In this document: positions 17,774 through 26,198 of the stretch, in pieces | Layout: the number at the start of each line of letters is the position of its first letter | Position numbering within the stretch: position 1 is the first letter of the stretch | Source of the DNA: Paenibacillus ginsengarvi | GTDB taxonomy: Bacteria > Bacillota > Bacilli > Paenibacillales > NBRC-103111 | Assembly: GCF_003626695.1 (NCBI RefSeq) | Contig: NZ_RBAH01000002.1 | Span: 248,001 to 312,000, forward strand | Direction: 5' to 3' | Length of the DNA: 64,000 bases | Made by a program: the position numbers and the translations under genes | Notes under the pieces: model-generated | What the model was told of the DNA's origin: nothing | Seen by the model: only the letters and a program-made list of their open reading frames with translations | Database searches by the model: none

Positions 17774-19060
17774 ATGTGCACAACTATGAAGGTGAGAAAA
17801 GAGCTATATGCCGAATCCCCGGATAAAAAAACGACAGATCAGAGATCGCAGCGTTATGTAGACAGTACGGGACTTAGGAGAGTGGAACGCAGGAGCTTGC
17901 AGGGTGAATCGGATTGGAGCAATGCGGCATTCGAGCGATTCTCCGACGATAACGGACGAACCTGGGGGGAATGGCAGGATGTTTACAGCAGAAATGTTGA
18001 GGCGAAAGGTGAAGACGAACTCGCTACTTATAATGGGAAAGAGACATTTAATCCTCATTTCGGGCATTTTGTATCGGTTGACATGCGTAGGATTTTCTTT
18101 GATGGTCATCATACGGCGTATAAGCGGTTTTGGGGAAGCGGTGAAGTAAGCTTTGTCGACCACAGCTTGCTGTCGATAAGGAAAGAGGGAAGTGATGAGC
18201 GTACAACGGAATTGATCAAGTATGAGAAAGGCGCCGATTTTGATCCGGATAACTGGAGAGACCCGGCCTATACCGACAACAATCGGGCCTATCTGGGCTG
18301 CGGTGTCGATGTTCTGGATAACGGAGAAATTATATTTCCGATTGGCGCTTCCATGCACGCCTGCTTGCGTATTCGCGGCCTTGACGCAGCTGAGGTTTTC
18401 CCCTCTTGTTCCGAAATCATGCACGGCCTGATAGTTGTTCGCGGCATATTCAATGCATCTCGCGGGCGTTATGACCTTACGTTCTCCCGACCGATCGTGA
18501 TCAGCGACTTACAATCTTCCAGAGGGGTAGATGAGCCGGCCGCCATTATGCTGCCGTCGGGCCGGATCTTGACGGTGTTCCGCGGGTCCAATGTGGAAAA
18601 CAAAAATTGGAACACACGCATCGAACCTGGAACGCCTGCGCATAAGTGGTACTGTTATTCCGATGACGGGGGAAGAACGTTCACCGACCCTGTGCCGTGG
18701 CATTTTGACAATCGGGAGGTGTTCTACTCGGCAGCGACCATTTCCGCTTTTGTCAGGAGCATCAAAAACGACAAGATCTACTGGATCGGCAATATTTCCG
18801 ATCATGCAACCTATGGCAACTTCCCTCGTCATCCGCTCATCATCGCTCAGGTAGACGACCGCGGTTTGCTGATGAAGAACACGCTTACAACGATAGATAA
18901 ACGTGAAGAGGGGGATTCCGATAAGCTACAGCTATCCAACTTCAGCATCATACAGGATCGGGAGACTGGAGTGATCGAGGTTTATCTTGCAAAGCTTGGT
19001 CAGCGGGAAGGATATACATGGTGGGCCGACTGTTATCGATATTTTATCGATGTAGAATAA
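17774..19060 (+). CDS. Sialidase-like (BNR/Asp-box) beta-propeller protein
   Basis: This 428-residue protein has at least two Asp boxes (SDDNGRTWGEW near residue 58 and SDDGGRTFTDP near 297), the repeat mark of sialidase-type six-bladed propellers. There is no signal peptide, so it should act in the cytoplasm, unlike classical secreted sialidases. It may hydrolyse or bind an imported acidic oligosaccharide, which would fit an FCD-type GntR regulator upstream. It follows the exoprotein gene by 33 bases, so it belongs to the same operon. The start is uncertain: AGAGGAG is too close to ATG 17774 and rather far from ATG 17786. The Arg triad of true sialidases was not verified, so the specificity is open. 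Confidence 0.68.
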   Translation: MCTTMKVRKELYAESPDKKTTDQRSQRYVDSTGLRRVERRSLQGESDWSNAAFERFSDDNGRTWGEWQDVYSRNVEAKGEDELATYNGKETFNPHFGHFVSVDMRRIFFDGHHTAYKRFWGSGEVSFVDHSLLSIRKEGSDERTTELIKYEKGADFDPDNWRDPAYTDNNRAYLGCGVDVLDNGEIIFPIGASMHACLRIRGLDAAEVFPSCSEIMHGLIVVRGIFNASRGRYDLTFSRPIVISDLQSSRGVDEPAAIMLPSGRILTVFRGSNVENKNWNTRIEPGTPAHKWYCYSDDGGRTFTDPVPWHFDNREVFYSAATISAFVRSIKNDKIYWIGNISDHATYGNFPRHPLIIAQVDDRGLLMKNTLTTIDKREEGDSDKLQLSNFSIIQDRETGVIEVYLAKLGQREGYTWWADCYRYFIDVE

Positions 19061-19145
19061 ATAAGCCGGCCAGTAAGAGCATAACAGTCCAAAAATAACG
19101 TTTCATGTTTCGGTTTATTATAATGAGATACTTGTAAGGCAAGAT

Positions 19146-19188
19146 ACGCCTGATCGAACGGAACGGTCCGTTTCCTTCAGGTGTTTTT
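19146..19188 (+). terminator. Operon terminator; rest of 19061-19390 has no gene
   Basis: ACGCCTGA pairs with TCAGGTGT, with an inner stem AACGGA/TCCGTT, followed by TTTTTT. It ends the SBP-exoprotein-sialidase operon. The remaining intergenic DNA up to 19390 is AT-rich; I see only the ribosome site GGGAGG of the next gene and no other gene. Confidence 0.78.
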
Positions 19189-19390
19189 TGCGTTTTCCAA
19201 ACACAAACTTGTCAAAATATTACAATAAATACCGGATCGTCCACTTCCATGTTATCGTTAAGAAGGTAAAATATGAAAGTCTGTAGAAGCACATAAAACG
19301 GTTGGAATCCGATGCCCTTAATTATAAGTGAGCCGTTGACGCTCTAGGGAGCAAAAAACAAAAAAGAATAATTATCGGGAGGATAGCGCT

Positions 19391-20746
19391 ATGAAATTTT
19401 TCATTTCGTCCGAATGCTCCGACTCGTCTTTTAACATGCACGACCGAGAGACGTTGAGATCAAGGATGGACGAATATCTGCGAGCTTATGAGCAATTGGA
19501 CTATTTCAGCGGATCTGTGCTGGTAGCCCACGATGGCGAGATTGTGTTAAACGAAGGCTATGGAATGGCTAACCGGGAGCACGAAGTCAAAAATACACGT
19601 GATACGATCTTCCGGTTGGGATCCGTAAGCAAATCCTTTACAGCTGCCGCAATCATTTTGCTGCACGAGCAAGGCGTCCTTAACACGGATCAACCTATTA
19701 GCCGGTATTTGGCCGATTTTCCGAATGGGGATACAATTACCATTCATCATCTGTTGACGCATACGTCCGGTCTTTCACATCCCGTGGGCTTGAATACGAA
19801 AGTGGCCATGAAGCTGGAGAATGTCATTCAGAAATTCCGCGATCAGCCGCTTGCCTTTTCTCCAGGAGATCAGTTCCAATACGGGAATTCCGGCTATATT
19901 TTACTGACCTATTTAATTGAGCAAGTCTCGGGGAAACCGTTCGAATCGTTTTTGCAGGATCATTTTTTTCATCCTCTTGGCATGTTTCATTCCGGTTACG
20001 ATGTTCATAATCGCATACTGAAGCATAGGGCAGACGGTTACTCTGCGGCGGGCGATGAGGTCGTTCACGGAGAGTATGCGCATATGTCGACCCATGCCGG
20101 AGCAGCCGGACTGTATTCCTCTACCGGCGATTTGAGCTTATGGGACCAAGCCCTGCATTCCGAACTGCTGTTCCGCCGGCAAACCAGAGAGCGCATATTT
20201 ACCCCGTTTCTGCAAAATTACGGATATGGTTGGTATATTGACCGGCAGTCTTTGGGCGGACGCTTAAGAACCCGAATCCATCACGGGGGATTGGGCAATC
20301 CCGGGTATGTCACCCGAATGACCAGATTTGCCGACGAACGGCTCTTAATTATTGTGTTAAGCAACTTCTTGTTGTCTCCTCTAGAAAAAATGAATCGGGA
20401 CTTGGCCGGCATGATCTTCGGGGAAACGGAAGCTTTCCCGGACAAGCCAGAAATTCAGGCACAGGTGCAACCCATGCGTTACGAGGCGTTTGCCGGAATC
20501 TACGAAGCCTTTATACGGATTCACGTAACCGTGGAGCAAGAGCGTTTGTTCATCACCATATTCGGATTCAAACTGGAGCTTTTCTTCCAATCCGAAGCTG
20601 CGGAACAGATCGATTTTTATGCGAAAGCGGCCTATGTTCGTATTTCCTTCCGGAAAAAATTTTCCGGACAAATCGACGGGGCGACTATACACTGGCTCGG
20701 GGAAGAAGCCTATTACGCCAAAAGGCGAGATGGACATGATGACTGA
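19391..20746 (+). CDS. Serine beta-lactamase-like hydrolase (class C/PBP family)
   Basis: This 451-residue protein belongs to the beta-lactamase family S12. The nucleophile motif is Ser78-Val-Ser-Lys81, the Tyr motif is YGN in FQYGNSGY, and a HHGG element represents the third box. After the catalytic domain there is a C-terminal beta-barrel-like region (about 355-445). Most such proteins are esterases or D-aminopeptidases rather than antibiotic lactamases. No signal peptide is seen, so it is probably cytoplasmic. GGGAGG lies about 8 bases before the ATG. It stands alone, with a terminator upstream and a short gap before the SUKH genes. Confidence 0.88.
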   Translation: MKFFISSECSDSSFNMHDRETLRSRMDEYLRAYEQLDYFSGSVLVAHDGEIVLNEGYGMANREHEVKNTRDTIFRLGSVSKSFTAAAIILLHEQGVLNTDQPISRYLADFPNGDTITIHHLLTHTSGLSHPVGLNTKVAMKLENVIQKFRDQPLAFSPGDQFQYGNSGYILLTYLIEQVSGKPFESFLQDHFFHPLGMFHSGYDVHNRILKHRADGYSAAGDEVVHGEYAHMSTHAGAAGLYSSTGDLSLWDQALHSELLFRRQTRERIFTPFLQNYGYGWYIDRQSLGGRLRTRIHHGGLGNPGYVTRMTRFADERLLIIVLSNFLLSPLEKMNRDLAGMIFGETEAFPDKPEIQAQVQPMRYEAFAGIYEAFIRIHVTVEQERLFITIFGFKLELFFQSEAAEQIDFYAKAAYVRISFRKKFSGQIDGATIHWLGEEAYYAKRRDGHDD

Positions 20747-20876
20747 GGTTTGATTCCGACTCGGCCAAATCCCCAGAATTCAGGTAAAAAGTCTGTGGAT
20801 TCAGGACAAACGATCTTTATAATGGAACGTATGGTCCCGATCGATAGGGTTTCCTTACGGAAAGGAGGCGACAGTT

Positions 20877-20924
20877 TTGAAGCCTACACAAGACATCGAG
20901 TTGCTGGCGGAAGCGGCGAAGTAA
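20877..20924 (+). CDS. Possible 15-residue ORF with strong ribosome site
   Basis: A TTG start with AAAGGAGG six to seven bases upstream opens a frame of only 15 residues (MKPTQDIELLAEAAK) that stops 22 bases before the SUKH gene. The perfect ribosome site suggests that a longer gene once began here, possibly a toxin matching the following immunity-type genes, or that a short peptide couples translation. No family is recognised. Confidence 0.25.
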   Translation: MKPTQDIELLAEAAK

Positions 20925-20946
20925 GGGCAGGGAAGGAGGTCGAACT

Positions 20947-21390
20947 ATGAACGAGGCGTTATTGGAGAGATTGAAAGCTTTCCTTCACCGGGAAGATCAT
21001 AAAACACTGGTAGGCACACCGGCGAGCCAAGAGGAAATCGTCACGGCCCAGCAGCGGCTGAACGTCATCTTTCATGAGGATTACCTGCGCTTTATCCGAA
21101 CGTTTGGAGGAGCCTATGCAGGTCTCGCTATACATGCTTTCTCCAATGGCTCCAGTCTTGGAAAAGAAACGGTTGTCGAGCTGACGCTGGAGTTTCGGGA
21201 GCAATTCAACGAACCTCCCTTTGAAGAGGTTTTACGGACCGGTTATGTCATCTCCATGGATGGATCCGGTGATCCGATTATTATCAATCCGGCAGGCCAA
21301 GTGGTCATCTGTTATCACGATACCGGAGAGATCAAGCCTTTAGCGGATTCATTCGAGGAGCTCATTGAGGATCATTTTTACGAATGGTGA
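20947..21390 (+). CDS. SMI1/KNR4 (SUKH) family protein
   Basis: This 147-residue protein has the SUKH fold pattern: an N-terminal helix, FHEDYLRFIRTFGG, and a C-terminal ISMDGSGDPIIINPAGQVVICYHD stretch typical of YobK-like SMI1/KNR4 proteins. In bacteria most SUKH proteins are immunity proteins that neutralise polymorphic nuclease toxins. GGAGG lies about 7 bases before the ATG. It is followed 34 bases later by a second SUKH-like gene, but no toxin or secretion gene is visible on either side, so the pair looks like an orphan immunity set. Binding to a specific toxin is inference only. Confidence 0.85.
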   Translation: MNEALLERLKAFLHREDHKTLVGTPASQEEIVTAQQRLNVIFHEDYLRFIRTFGGAYAGLAIHAFSNGSSLGKETVVELTLEFREQFNEPPFEEVLRTGYVISMDGSGDPIIINPAGQVVICYHDTGEIKPLADSFEELIEDHFYEW

Positions 21391-21424
21391 TTGCGTCATC
21401 GTTTAGGAAACGGAGGGAGTTTTC

Positions 21425-22162
21425 ATGTATATCGTATCCCGGCAAATTCGGCTGTCCGAGGCCCAAAACCAAACGCTTGCAAACCAGGACGCGGCTATTT
21501 ACCCACCAGGATACTTTCGGTTTCTGCGGCAATTCGGCCAAGGGACTTACAGAGGGTGGATGAACGTCCAATTGCCCGATCCGGAGGTGTTACAACCTTT
21601 TGCCGAATATGGGTTATGGGAATTTGACGACGACAGCCCGATTCAAGAGCAACAGATCGGTGAGTGTATCGCTATAGGGACGACGGTGGACGGCGACTTT
21701 TTGGCGGTACATCCCGGGACGGAGGGGCTGCTCTGGCTGCCTCGGCATGCGGAGTGCATAAAGGCGATTTCGCCGCAGGCACGGGAACGGGAGGACGATG
21801 GGACATACGCCTTGGTACTGGATGACCTATACCGCGAGGTGTACGGACGCAGCCAAGAGGAGGGCGTTTATTATGAACCGTGGACGGGCACCCGGAGCCA
21901 TCTCTTTTTGCGTTTACCGCCAGGGCAGAATCAGCTTTCGCTGCCCGAACTGGCCGGAGCGTGTCAGGCGGATTTTCCGCCGGATTTCATCATCGAGACT
22001 CCCTATGCCTGCTTGCTGTTCTACCGGCAGCTGGGCGGCTATGTACGATTGAATTATGCCTATCAGCAGGAGGTTGCCGTCTTTTATGAACAGGATGCCC
22101 AACCGTTTATGTTCGTGATTAAGCAGTGGCTCTTGTCGAAAGGGTGCGCAACGATTTCATAG
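21425..22162 (+). CDS. SUKH-like (SMI1/KNR4) protein, longer form
   Basis: This 245-residue cytoplasmic protein opens with YPPGYFRFLRQFGQGTYRGW and GTTVDGDFLAVHPG, which correspond to the SUKH core seen in the preceding gene. The C-terminal half (about 120-245) carries an extra beta-rich region. GGAGG precedes the ATG and the gap to the preceding gene is 34 bases, so the two are cotranscribed. Its role is probably immunity or an immunity-derived function. The C-terminal part is unassigned. Confidence 0.7.
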   Translation: MYIVSRQIRLSEAQNQTLANQDAAIYPPGYFRFLRQFGQGTYRGWMNVQLPDPEVLQPFAEYGLWEFDDDSPIQEQQIGECIAIGTTVDGDFLAVHPGTEGLLWLPRHAECIKAISPQAREREDDGTYALVLDDLYREVYGRSQEEGVYYEPWTGTRSHLFLRLPPGQNQLSLPELAGACQADFPPDFIIETPYACLLFYRQLGGYVRLNYAYQQEVAVFYEQDAQPFMFVIKQWLLSKGCATIS

Positions 22163-22337
22163 GACTTTACGGAAGAAAGGATAACCCGCTGCGTCTCCCG
22201 CTCGGCTGCTGATTAACATCCGTTTGCCCGTTTGAATCCCCAGGTAGGAGGGACCTACGAAATATAGAACTACTGCATGTTCCGAAAGGAGGCTATGATA
22301 AAGAAAACGCGGGGAGCGAGGGACGGGGGCAAACAGA

Positions 22338-23225
22338 TTGAACAGAAAAGTTGTTTTGGCTGGCGGAACGGGCTTTATCGGAAACTATTTTAAGCGGAGC
22401 TTTGAAGCTCGCGGCTATGAAGTAAGGATTATTTCGAGGAAGCCAGGAAATATAGCTTGGAGCAATGTCCATGCGATCGCCGAAGCGCTGGAGGGTGCAG
22501 AGCTTTTGATGAATCTGGCAGGGAAGTCCGTGAACTGCAGGTATAATCCTTCGAATAAGGACGAAATTGTAAATTCCCGCACAGAGACCACCTTGCAACT
22601 TGGGAAAGCGCTGCTGTTATGCAACAATCCGCCCCCGCTTTGGATCAACTCCAGTACGGCAACCATTTATAGGCATGCGGAAGATCGGGCGATGACGGAG
22701 GAGCACGGGGAAATCGGTACGGGTTTTTCCGTCGAAGTAGCCAAAGCTTGGGAGAATGCGTTCTTCTCCTTCACACTTCCGAAAACGAGGCAAGCCGCCT
22801 TGCGAATAGCGATTGTTTTGGGAAAAGACGGCGGAGTCCTAAATCCGTTTAAGAACTTGGTTGCCTTCGGTCTTGGAGGTGCGCAAGGGCCGGGGAATCA
22901 GATGTTCAGCTGGATTCATGTGGAGGATTTGTTCAGGATCGTCTTGTTCATCATGGAGCATAAAGAGCTGGAAGGCATAATCAACTGCGCTTCCCCGCAT
23001 CCGGTTACGAACCGTGAATTAATGAGTGAGATGCGATCGGTTTTGAACAAAAAATTCGGTCTGCCTTCCCCAAGATGGTTGCTGGAAATCGGCGCTTTAG
23101 TCATCCGGACCGAAACGGAGCTTCTTCTCAAAAGTCGTTGGGTCATTCCGGAAAGACTGCAGAGGCACGGCTTCGCTTTTCAATTTAGCCATATACAAGG
23201 AGCCATTCAAGACATTTGCAAGTAA
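22338..23225 (+). CDS. TIGR01777-family NAD(P)-dependent epimerase (YfcH-like)
   Basis: This 295-residue protein is an extended short-chain dehydrogenase-like protein. The N-terminal GGTGFIG is the dinucleotide-binding loop, NLAGKSVNCRY and SSTATIYRHAEDR are family landmarks, and the C-terminal RWLLEIGALVIRTETELLLKSRWV matches the DUF1731 end. The biological reaction of the family is not established. The start is TTG 22338; the site upstream is G-rich but not canonical. A better ribosome site and ATG at 22295 open a different frame of 32 residues that overlaps this start, which may act by coupling or be chance. It stands alone between the SUKH and DinB genes. Confidence 0.85.
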   Translation: MNRKVVLAGGTGFIGNYFKRSFEARGYEVRIISRKPGNIAWSNVHAIAEALEGAELLMNLAGKSVNCRYNPSNKDEIVNSRTETTLQLGKALLLCNNPPPLWINSSTATIYRHAEDRAMTEEHGEIGTGFSVEVAKAWENAFFSFTLPKTRQAALRIAIVLGKDGGVLNPFKNLVAFGLGGAQGPGNQMFSWIHVEDLFRIVLFIMEHKELEGIINCASPHPVTNRELMSEMRSVLNKKFGLPSPRWLLEIGALVIRTETELLLKSRWVIPERLQRHGFAFQFSHIQGAIQDICK

Positions 23226-23312
23226 GCAATTCCTAACTTAGCAATTCAAAAGAAACTCTCCTCTTCAGGTTGCCATATAATTGGGGATAAGCTGATCGAG
23301 GAGGAGATTGTT

Positions 23313-23798
23313 TTGAGTACAATACAGGATTTGTTGGAGGAACTGCGGCGGGAGACTCTTTCTACTCGCCGTGTTTTGGAACGCATTCCGGAAGCAAGTC
23401 TAACCTGGAGACCGCATGCCAAATCGATGTCCCTCGGGCAATTGGCCTTGCATACGGCAAGTTTGCCCGGCATGCTGAGCGTGCTGCTACATGCTCCGGC
23501 TCAAGAAGTGCCGACCGTTCCTCTCCCTGAGGCGGTATCCGTTTCCGAGATTCTCACGATGCTGGAGCAACAAGTAGCCGCAGCGGAGGAGATTGTTAGT
23601 TCATGGGACGAGGAAAGCCTGCGCGAGACCTTTAGATGGACTTTGCAAGGCGCAGTCTTGATCGAGACGCCGCGGTTCGAGCAGGTGCGTTCGGTACTGC
23701 TCAATCACTGGTATCACCATCGAGGACAGCTGACGGTTTATCTTCGGCTGCTGGATGTGCCGGTTCCAGGTATTTACGGTCCCAGTGCCGATGAGTGA
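23313..23798 (+). CDS. DinB/YfiT-family protein (putative thiol transferase)
   Basis: This 161-residue four-helix-bundle protein is of the DinB type. Metal ligands are visible in LGQLALHTASLPG and in HWYHHRGQLTVYLRLLDVP, the family's C-terminal signature. DinB/YfiT proteins include bacillithiol-dependent transferases, which fits a Firmicute. TTG 23313 has GAGGAGGAG just upstream. A second DinB-type gene lies at 25561 inside the organosulfur cluster. This one stands before the cluster's RNA element, so it may or may not belong to it. The substrate is unknown. Confidence 0.82.
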   Translation: MSTIQDLLEELRRETLSTRRVLERIPEASLTWRPHAKSMSLGQLALHTASLPGMLSVLLHAPAQEVPTVPLPEAVSVSEILTMLEQQVAAAEEIVSSWDEESLRETFRWTLQGAVLIETPRFEQVRSVLLNHWYHHRGQLTVYLRLLDVPVPGIYGPSADE

Positions 23799-23853
23799 AA
23801 AGCGAAAGGCCAAGAGAAGTTGTCTGGGAACAAACTTGAAGCAAAAAAATCGG

Positions 23854-23882
23854 TTGACCGTACAAAGTTACGGTGATATAGT
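23854..23882 (+). promoter_or_regulatory. Strong promoter of a short RNA or leader
   Basis: TTGACC, a 17-base spacer and TATAGT give a near-consensus sigma-A promoter. Transcription would start about 23889 and meet a terminator about 100 bases later. Confidence 0.65.
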
Positions 23883-23888
23883 GGAAAA

Positions 23889-23990
23889 ATAAATTCATAG
23901 TAATTACATCGGATAAATAAGATAAAAATGGATTCGACCAGACTGCTGGAGAGACATTCCCTTATGAAAGGGGAGTGTCTTTATTTTTTT
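23889..23990 (+). ncRNA. Short terminated RNA: attenuator leader or sRNA
   Basis: From the promoter at 23854-23882 an RNA of about 100 nucleotides would end in a hairpin (23952-23961 with 23971-23980, with G-T wobbles) followed by TTTATTTTTTT. It contains CTGCTGGAGAGAC before the hairpin. No open frame with a ribosome site is seen. It lies 200 bases before the first monooxygenase gene of the organosulfur cluster, so it may be a leader with conditional termination, or an independent sRNA. It does not match the S-box, T-box or glycine riboswitch cores that I know. Confidence 0.5.
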
Positions 23991-24190
23991 ACCGATCGAA
24001 GTTCGGGGCTTCGCCGACATGTACAGCAGCTAACAGCCACGGCCGAAGCCGGACCTTCCTATAGAAGGATTCGATCGATGGATAGAACAAAGCGATATAC
24101 ACTTCTCGCTTCCGCTGGTGTACAGTATAGTCAATCTCTAATCCCGATAAAACCTATATGTATATTTGGTTTAAAAAAGGAGGAAATTTC

Positions 24191-25537
24191 ATGGCAACAC
24201 GTCAACTGAAGCTTGGAGCCAATTTGGCAGGTGTAGGCAACAGCATCTCCTTCTGGAGGCATCCCGATGTGCCGATCGACGCCAGCGTCAATCTGGACTG
24301 GTACAAGAAACATGCGCAGAAGGCGGAGGAGGGGAAGTTCGATTTGCTCTTTATCGCCGACGGCTTGTACATCAACGAAAAATCGAATCCGCATTTTCTG
24401 AACCGGTTCGAGCCGCTTACGCTGCTCTCCGCGTTGTCCGCCGTGACGACGAACATCGGACTGGTCGCCACGCTGTCCACATCGTACAGCGAGCCGTTTA
24501 CGGTCGCCCGGCAATTCGCCTCAATCGACAAGCTGAGCGGCGGACGCGCCGGATGGAATGTCGTCACCTCGCCGTTAGAAGGCTCCGCGCTGAATTTCGG
24601 CAAAGGCGAGCATCCGCACCATGCGTTGCGCTACGAGATCGCGGAAGAGCACCTGAACGTCGTCAAAGGGCTGTGGGACTCGTGGGAGGACGACGCATTT
24701 ATCGGCGACAAGGCGAACGGCGTCTTTTTTGATCCCGCCAAGCTGCATACTTTGCATCACAGGGGCGCCCATTTCTCTGTGCAAGGACCGCTTAATGTAG
24801 CCCGCTCGCGACAAGGCCATCCGGTCGTGTTCCAGGCCGGCTCCTCGGAGCCGGGCAAGGAGCTGGCGGCCCAATCGGCCGACGCGATCTATACGGCGCA
24901 CGAGACGTTCGAGGAAGCAAGGGCGTTTTACCGGGACGTGAAGGCACGGGCAGCCGCATATGGAAGACGACCCGACGACGTGCTCATTTTCCCTGGCATC
25001 GGTCCGATCGTCGGCCGAACGGAGCGGGAGGCGGAGCGAAAGTACGAGGAAATAGCCGGACTGGTGGAGATCGGGCAGGCGCTTGACTATTTGGGGCGGT
25101 ATTTTGAGCATTTCGATTTTTCCCGCTATCCGCTCGACGAGCCGTTCCCGGATATCGGCGAATTGGGCAGCAACAGCTTCCGCAGCACCACCGACAAGAT
25201 CAAGCGAGAGGCGAAGGAGCTCGGCCTGACGCTGCGGCAGACGGCGCTGCGCGCTTCGACTCCCCGCTCGGCTTTCATCGGAACGCCAGAGCAGGTGGCC
25301 GACCGGATTCAGCAGTGGTTCGAGGGCGGCGCCGCGGACGGCTTTAACGTGCGGACCGTCGTGCCGGGCGGCTTGGACGATTTCGTCGATCTTGTCGTCC
25401 CCGTATTGCAGCGGCGCGGGCTGTTTCGCACGGAATACGAGAGCGATACGCTGCGCGGCAACTTGGGCCTGCCCGTTCCGCCGAACCGTTATGCGGCCGC
25501 CCGAGCCGAAGCCGCCGCAGGTCTGTCCCGCCCCTAA
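24191..25537 (+). CDS. NtaA/SnaA/DszA-type flavin-dependent monooxygenase (1)
   Basis: This 448-residue luciferase-like monooxygenase is of the NtaA/SnaA/DszA group, which uses reduced FMN made by a separate reductase. Landmarks are FWRHPD near the N-terminus, [13 protein letters not shown], and the DeltaN-type end [10 protein letters not shown]. Members oxidise nitrilotriacetate, EDTA, sulfones or thioethers. GGAGG lies seven bases before ATG 24191. It is closely similar to the enzyme at 33782, with which it brackets a dipeptide-type transporter. The SsuE-like reductase at 36428 could supply FMNH2. The substrate is probably an organosulfur compound, by context; the nitrilotriacetate role is an alternative. 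Confidence 0.88.
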   Translation: MATRQLKLGANLAGVGNSISFWRHPDVPIDASVNLDWYKKHAQKAEEGKFDLLFIADGLYINEKSNPHFLNRFEPLTLLSALSAVTTNIGLVATLSTSYSEPFTVARQFASIDKLSGGRAGWNVVTSPLEGSALNFGKGEHPHHALRYEIAEEHLNVVKGLWDSWEDDAFIGDKANGVFFDPAKLHTLHHRGAHFSVQGPLNVARSRQGHPVVFQAGSSEPGKELAAQSADAIYTAHETFEEARAFYRDVKARAAAYGRRPDDVLIFPGIGPIVGRTEREAERKYEEIAGLVEIGQALDYLGRYFEHFDFSRYPLDEPFPDIGELGSNSFRSTTDKIKREAKELGLTLRQTALRASTPRSAFIGTPEQVADRIQQWFEGGAADGFNVRTVVPGGLDDFVDLVVPVLQRRGLFRTEYESDTLRGNLGLPVPPNRYAAARAEAAAGLSRP

Positions 25538-25560
25538 TCGCTTGAGGAGGAAAAAAGACG

Positions 25561-26040
25561 ATGAGTGAAATTGACATCGAAGCGTTTCTGGATACACACG
25601 GACAGCTCGTCCGGGCCGTAGCAGGCTTGACCAGAGAGGAACTGACATGGAAGATGTCGCCGCAATCGTGGAGCGTAACCGAAGTGCTGAACCATCTGGC
25701 CGATCACAGTATCGTCGTGTCCTTTCGTTTACGCGACGTGTTGGCCGGCACAACCGCGCGGCTTCCGAGCTTCGAGCAGGACGCCTGGGTGAGCGGGCAG
25801 CTGGCCAACGAAGCCGAGGTGGCGACTATTCTGGAAACGTTCGAACAGCTGCTCCGCTATAACGGCTTGCTCTTGAGGCGTCTGCCGGCAAGCGGCTTGG
25901 AGAAGAGCGGCGTGAACGCCAAAGGCGATACGGTACGCATCGCCGATATCGTGGAGAGCTTCACGAAGCATGTTTACCGGCATCTGGAGCAGATCGAGCG
26001 GGTACGCCGAGCGTACCGTGAAGCGCAGCCGGCTGTCTGA
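25561..26040 (+). CDS. DinB-type protein in the organosulfur cluster
   Basis: This 159-residue protein is of the DinB_2 type, with His ligands visible in EVLNHLADHS and in FTKHVYRHLEQ. Some DinB/YfiT proteins transfer or cleave bacillithiol adducts. It follows the monooxygenase gene by 23 bases with GAGGAGG as ribosome site, so it is in the same transcript. In this setting it may handle a thiol conjugate or an electrophilic product of monooxygenation. This is inference from context. Confidence 0.78.
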   Translation: MSEIDIEAFLDTHGQLVRAVAGLTREELTWKMSPQSWSVTEVLNHLADHSIVVSFRLRDVLAGTTARLPSFEQDAWVSGQLANEAEVATILETFEQLLRYNGLLLRRLPASGLEKSGVNAKGDTVRIADIVESFTKHVYRHLEQIERVRRAYREAQPAV

Positions 26041-26095
26041 ACAGATCGATAGAAACTTTCTATCCGAGTATAGAAGATGTCTGGAATCGGACCGA

Positions 26096-26161
26096 TTGAC
26101 GGTGCGATTGGGCGGTGATAAAGTAAGGACAATAATTCATATATTTCCAATAGGAATTATT
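26096..26161 (+). promoter_or_regulatory. Second promoter with inverted repeat before the transporter genes
   Basis: TTGACG (26096-26101), 17 bases, and TAAAGT (26119-26124) form a promoter in the gap before the binding-protein gene. Just downstream lies AATAATTC (26131-26138) mirrored by GAATTATT (26154-26161), with TTCCAATAGGAATT inside the region. It resembles boxes of sulfur regulators such as CymR by eye, but the regulator is not established. Confidence 0.45.
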
Positions 26162-26198
26162 TGATTTAAACGAACTACTCCAGGAGAGTGAATACCGA

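Noticed and set aside
22295..22393. 32-residue ORF overlapping the TIGR01777 gene start
   Set aside because: It has a good ribosome site, but no family and an out-of-phase overlap; not enough to call it a gene.
23889..23990. Glycine, SAM or T-box riboswitch
   Set aside because: CTGGAGAGAC recalls a glycine aptamer, but GCCGAAGG-type partner segments, S-box GAGGGA/GGCAACC and the T-box core are all absent.
24575..25753. 392-codon minus-strand frame opposite monooxygenase 1
   Set aside because: Arg-rich shadow frame with no domain; the same kind of shadow appears opposite monooxygenase 2 at 33686-34783.
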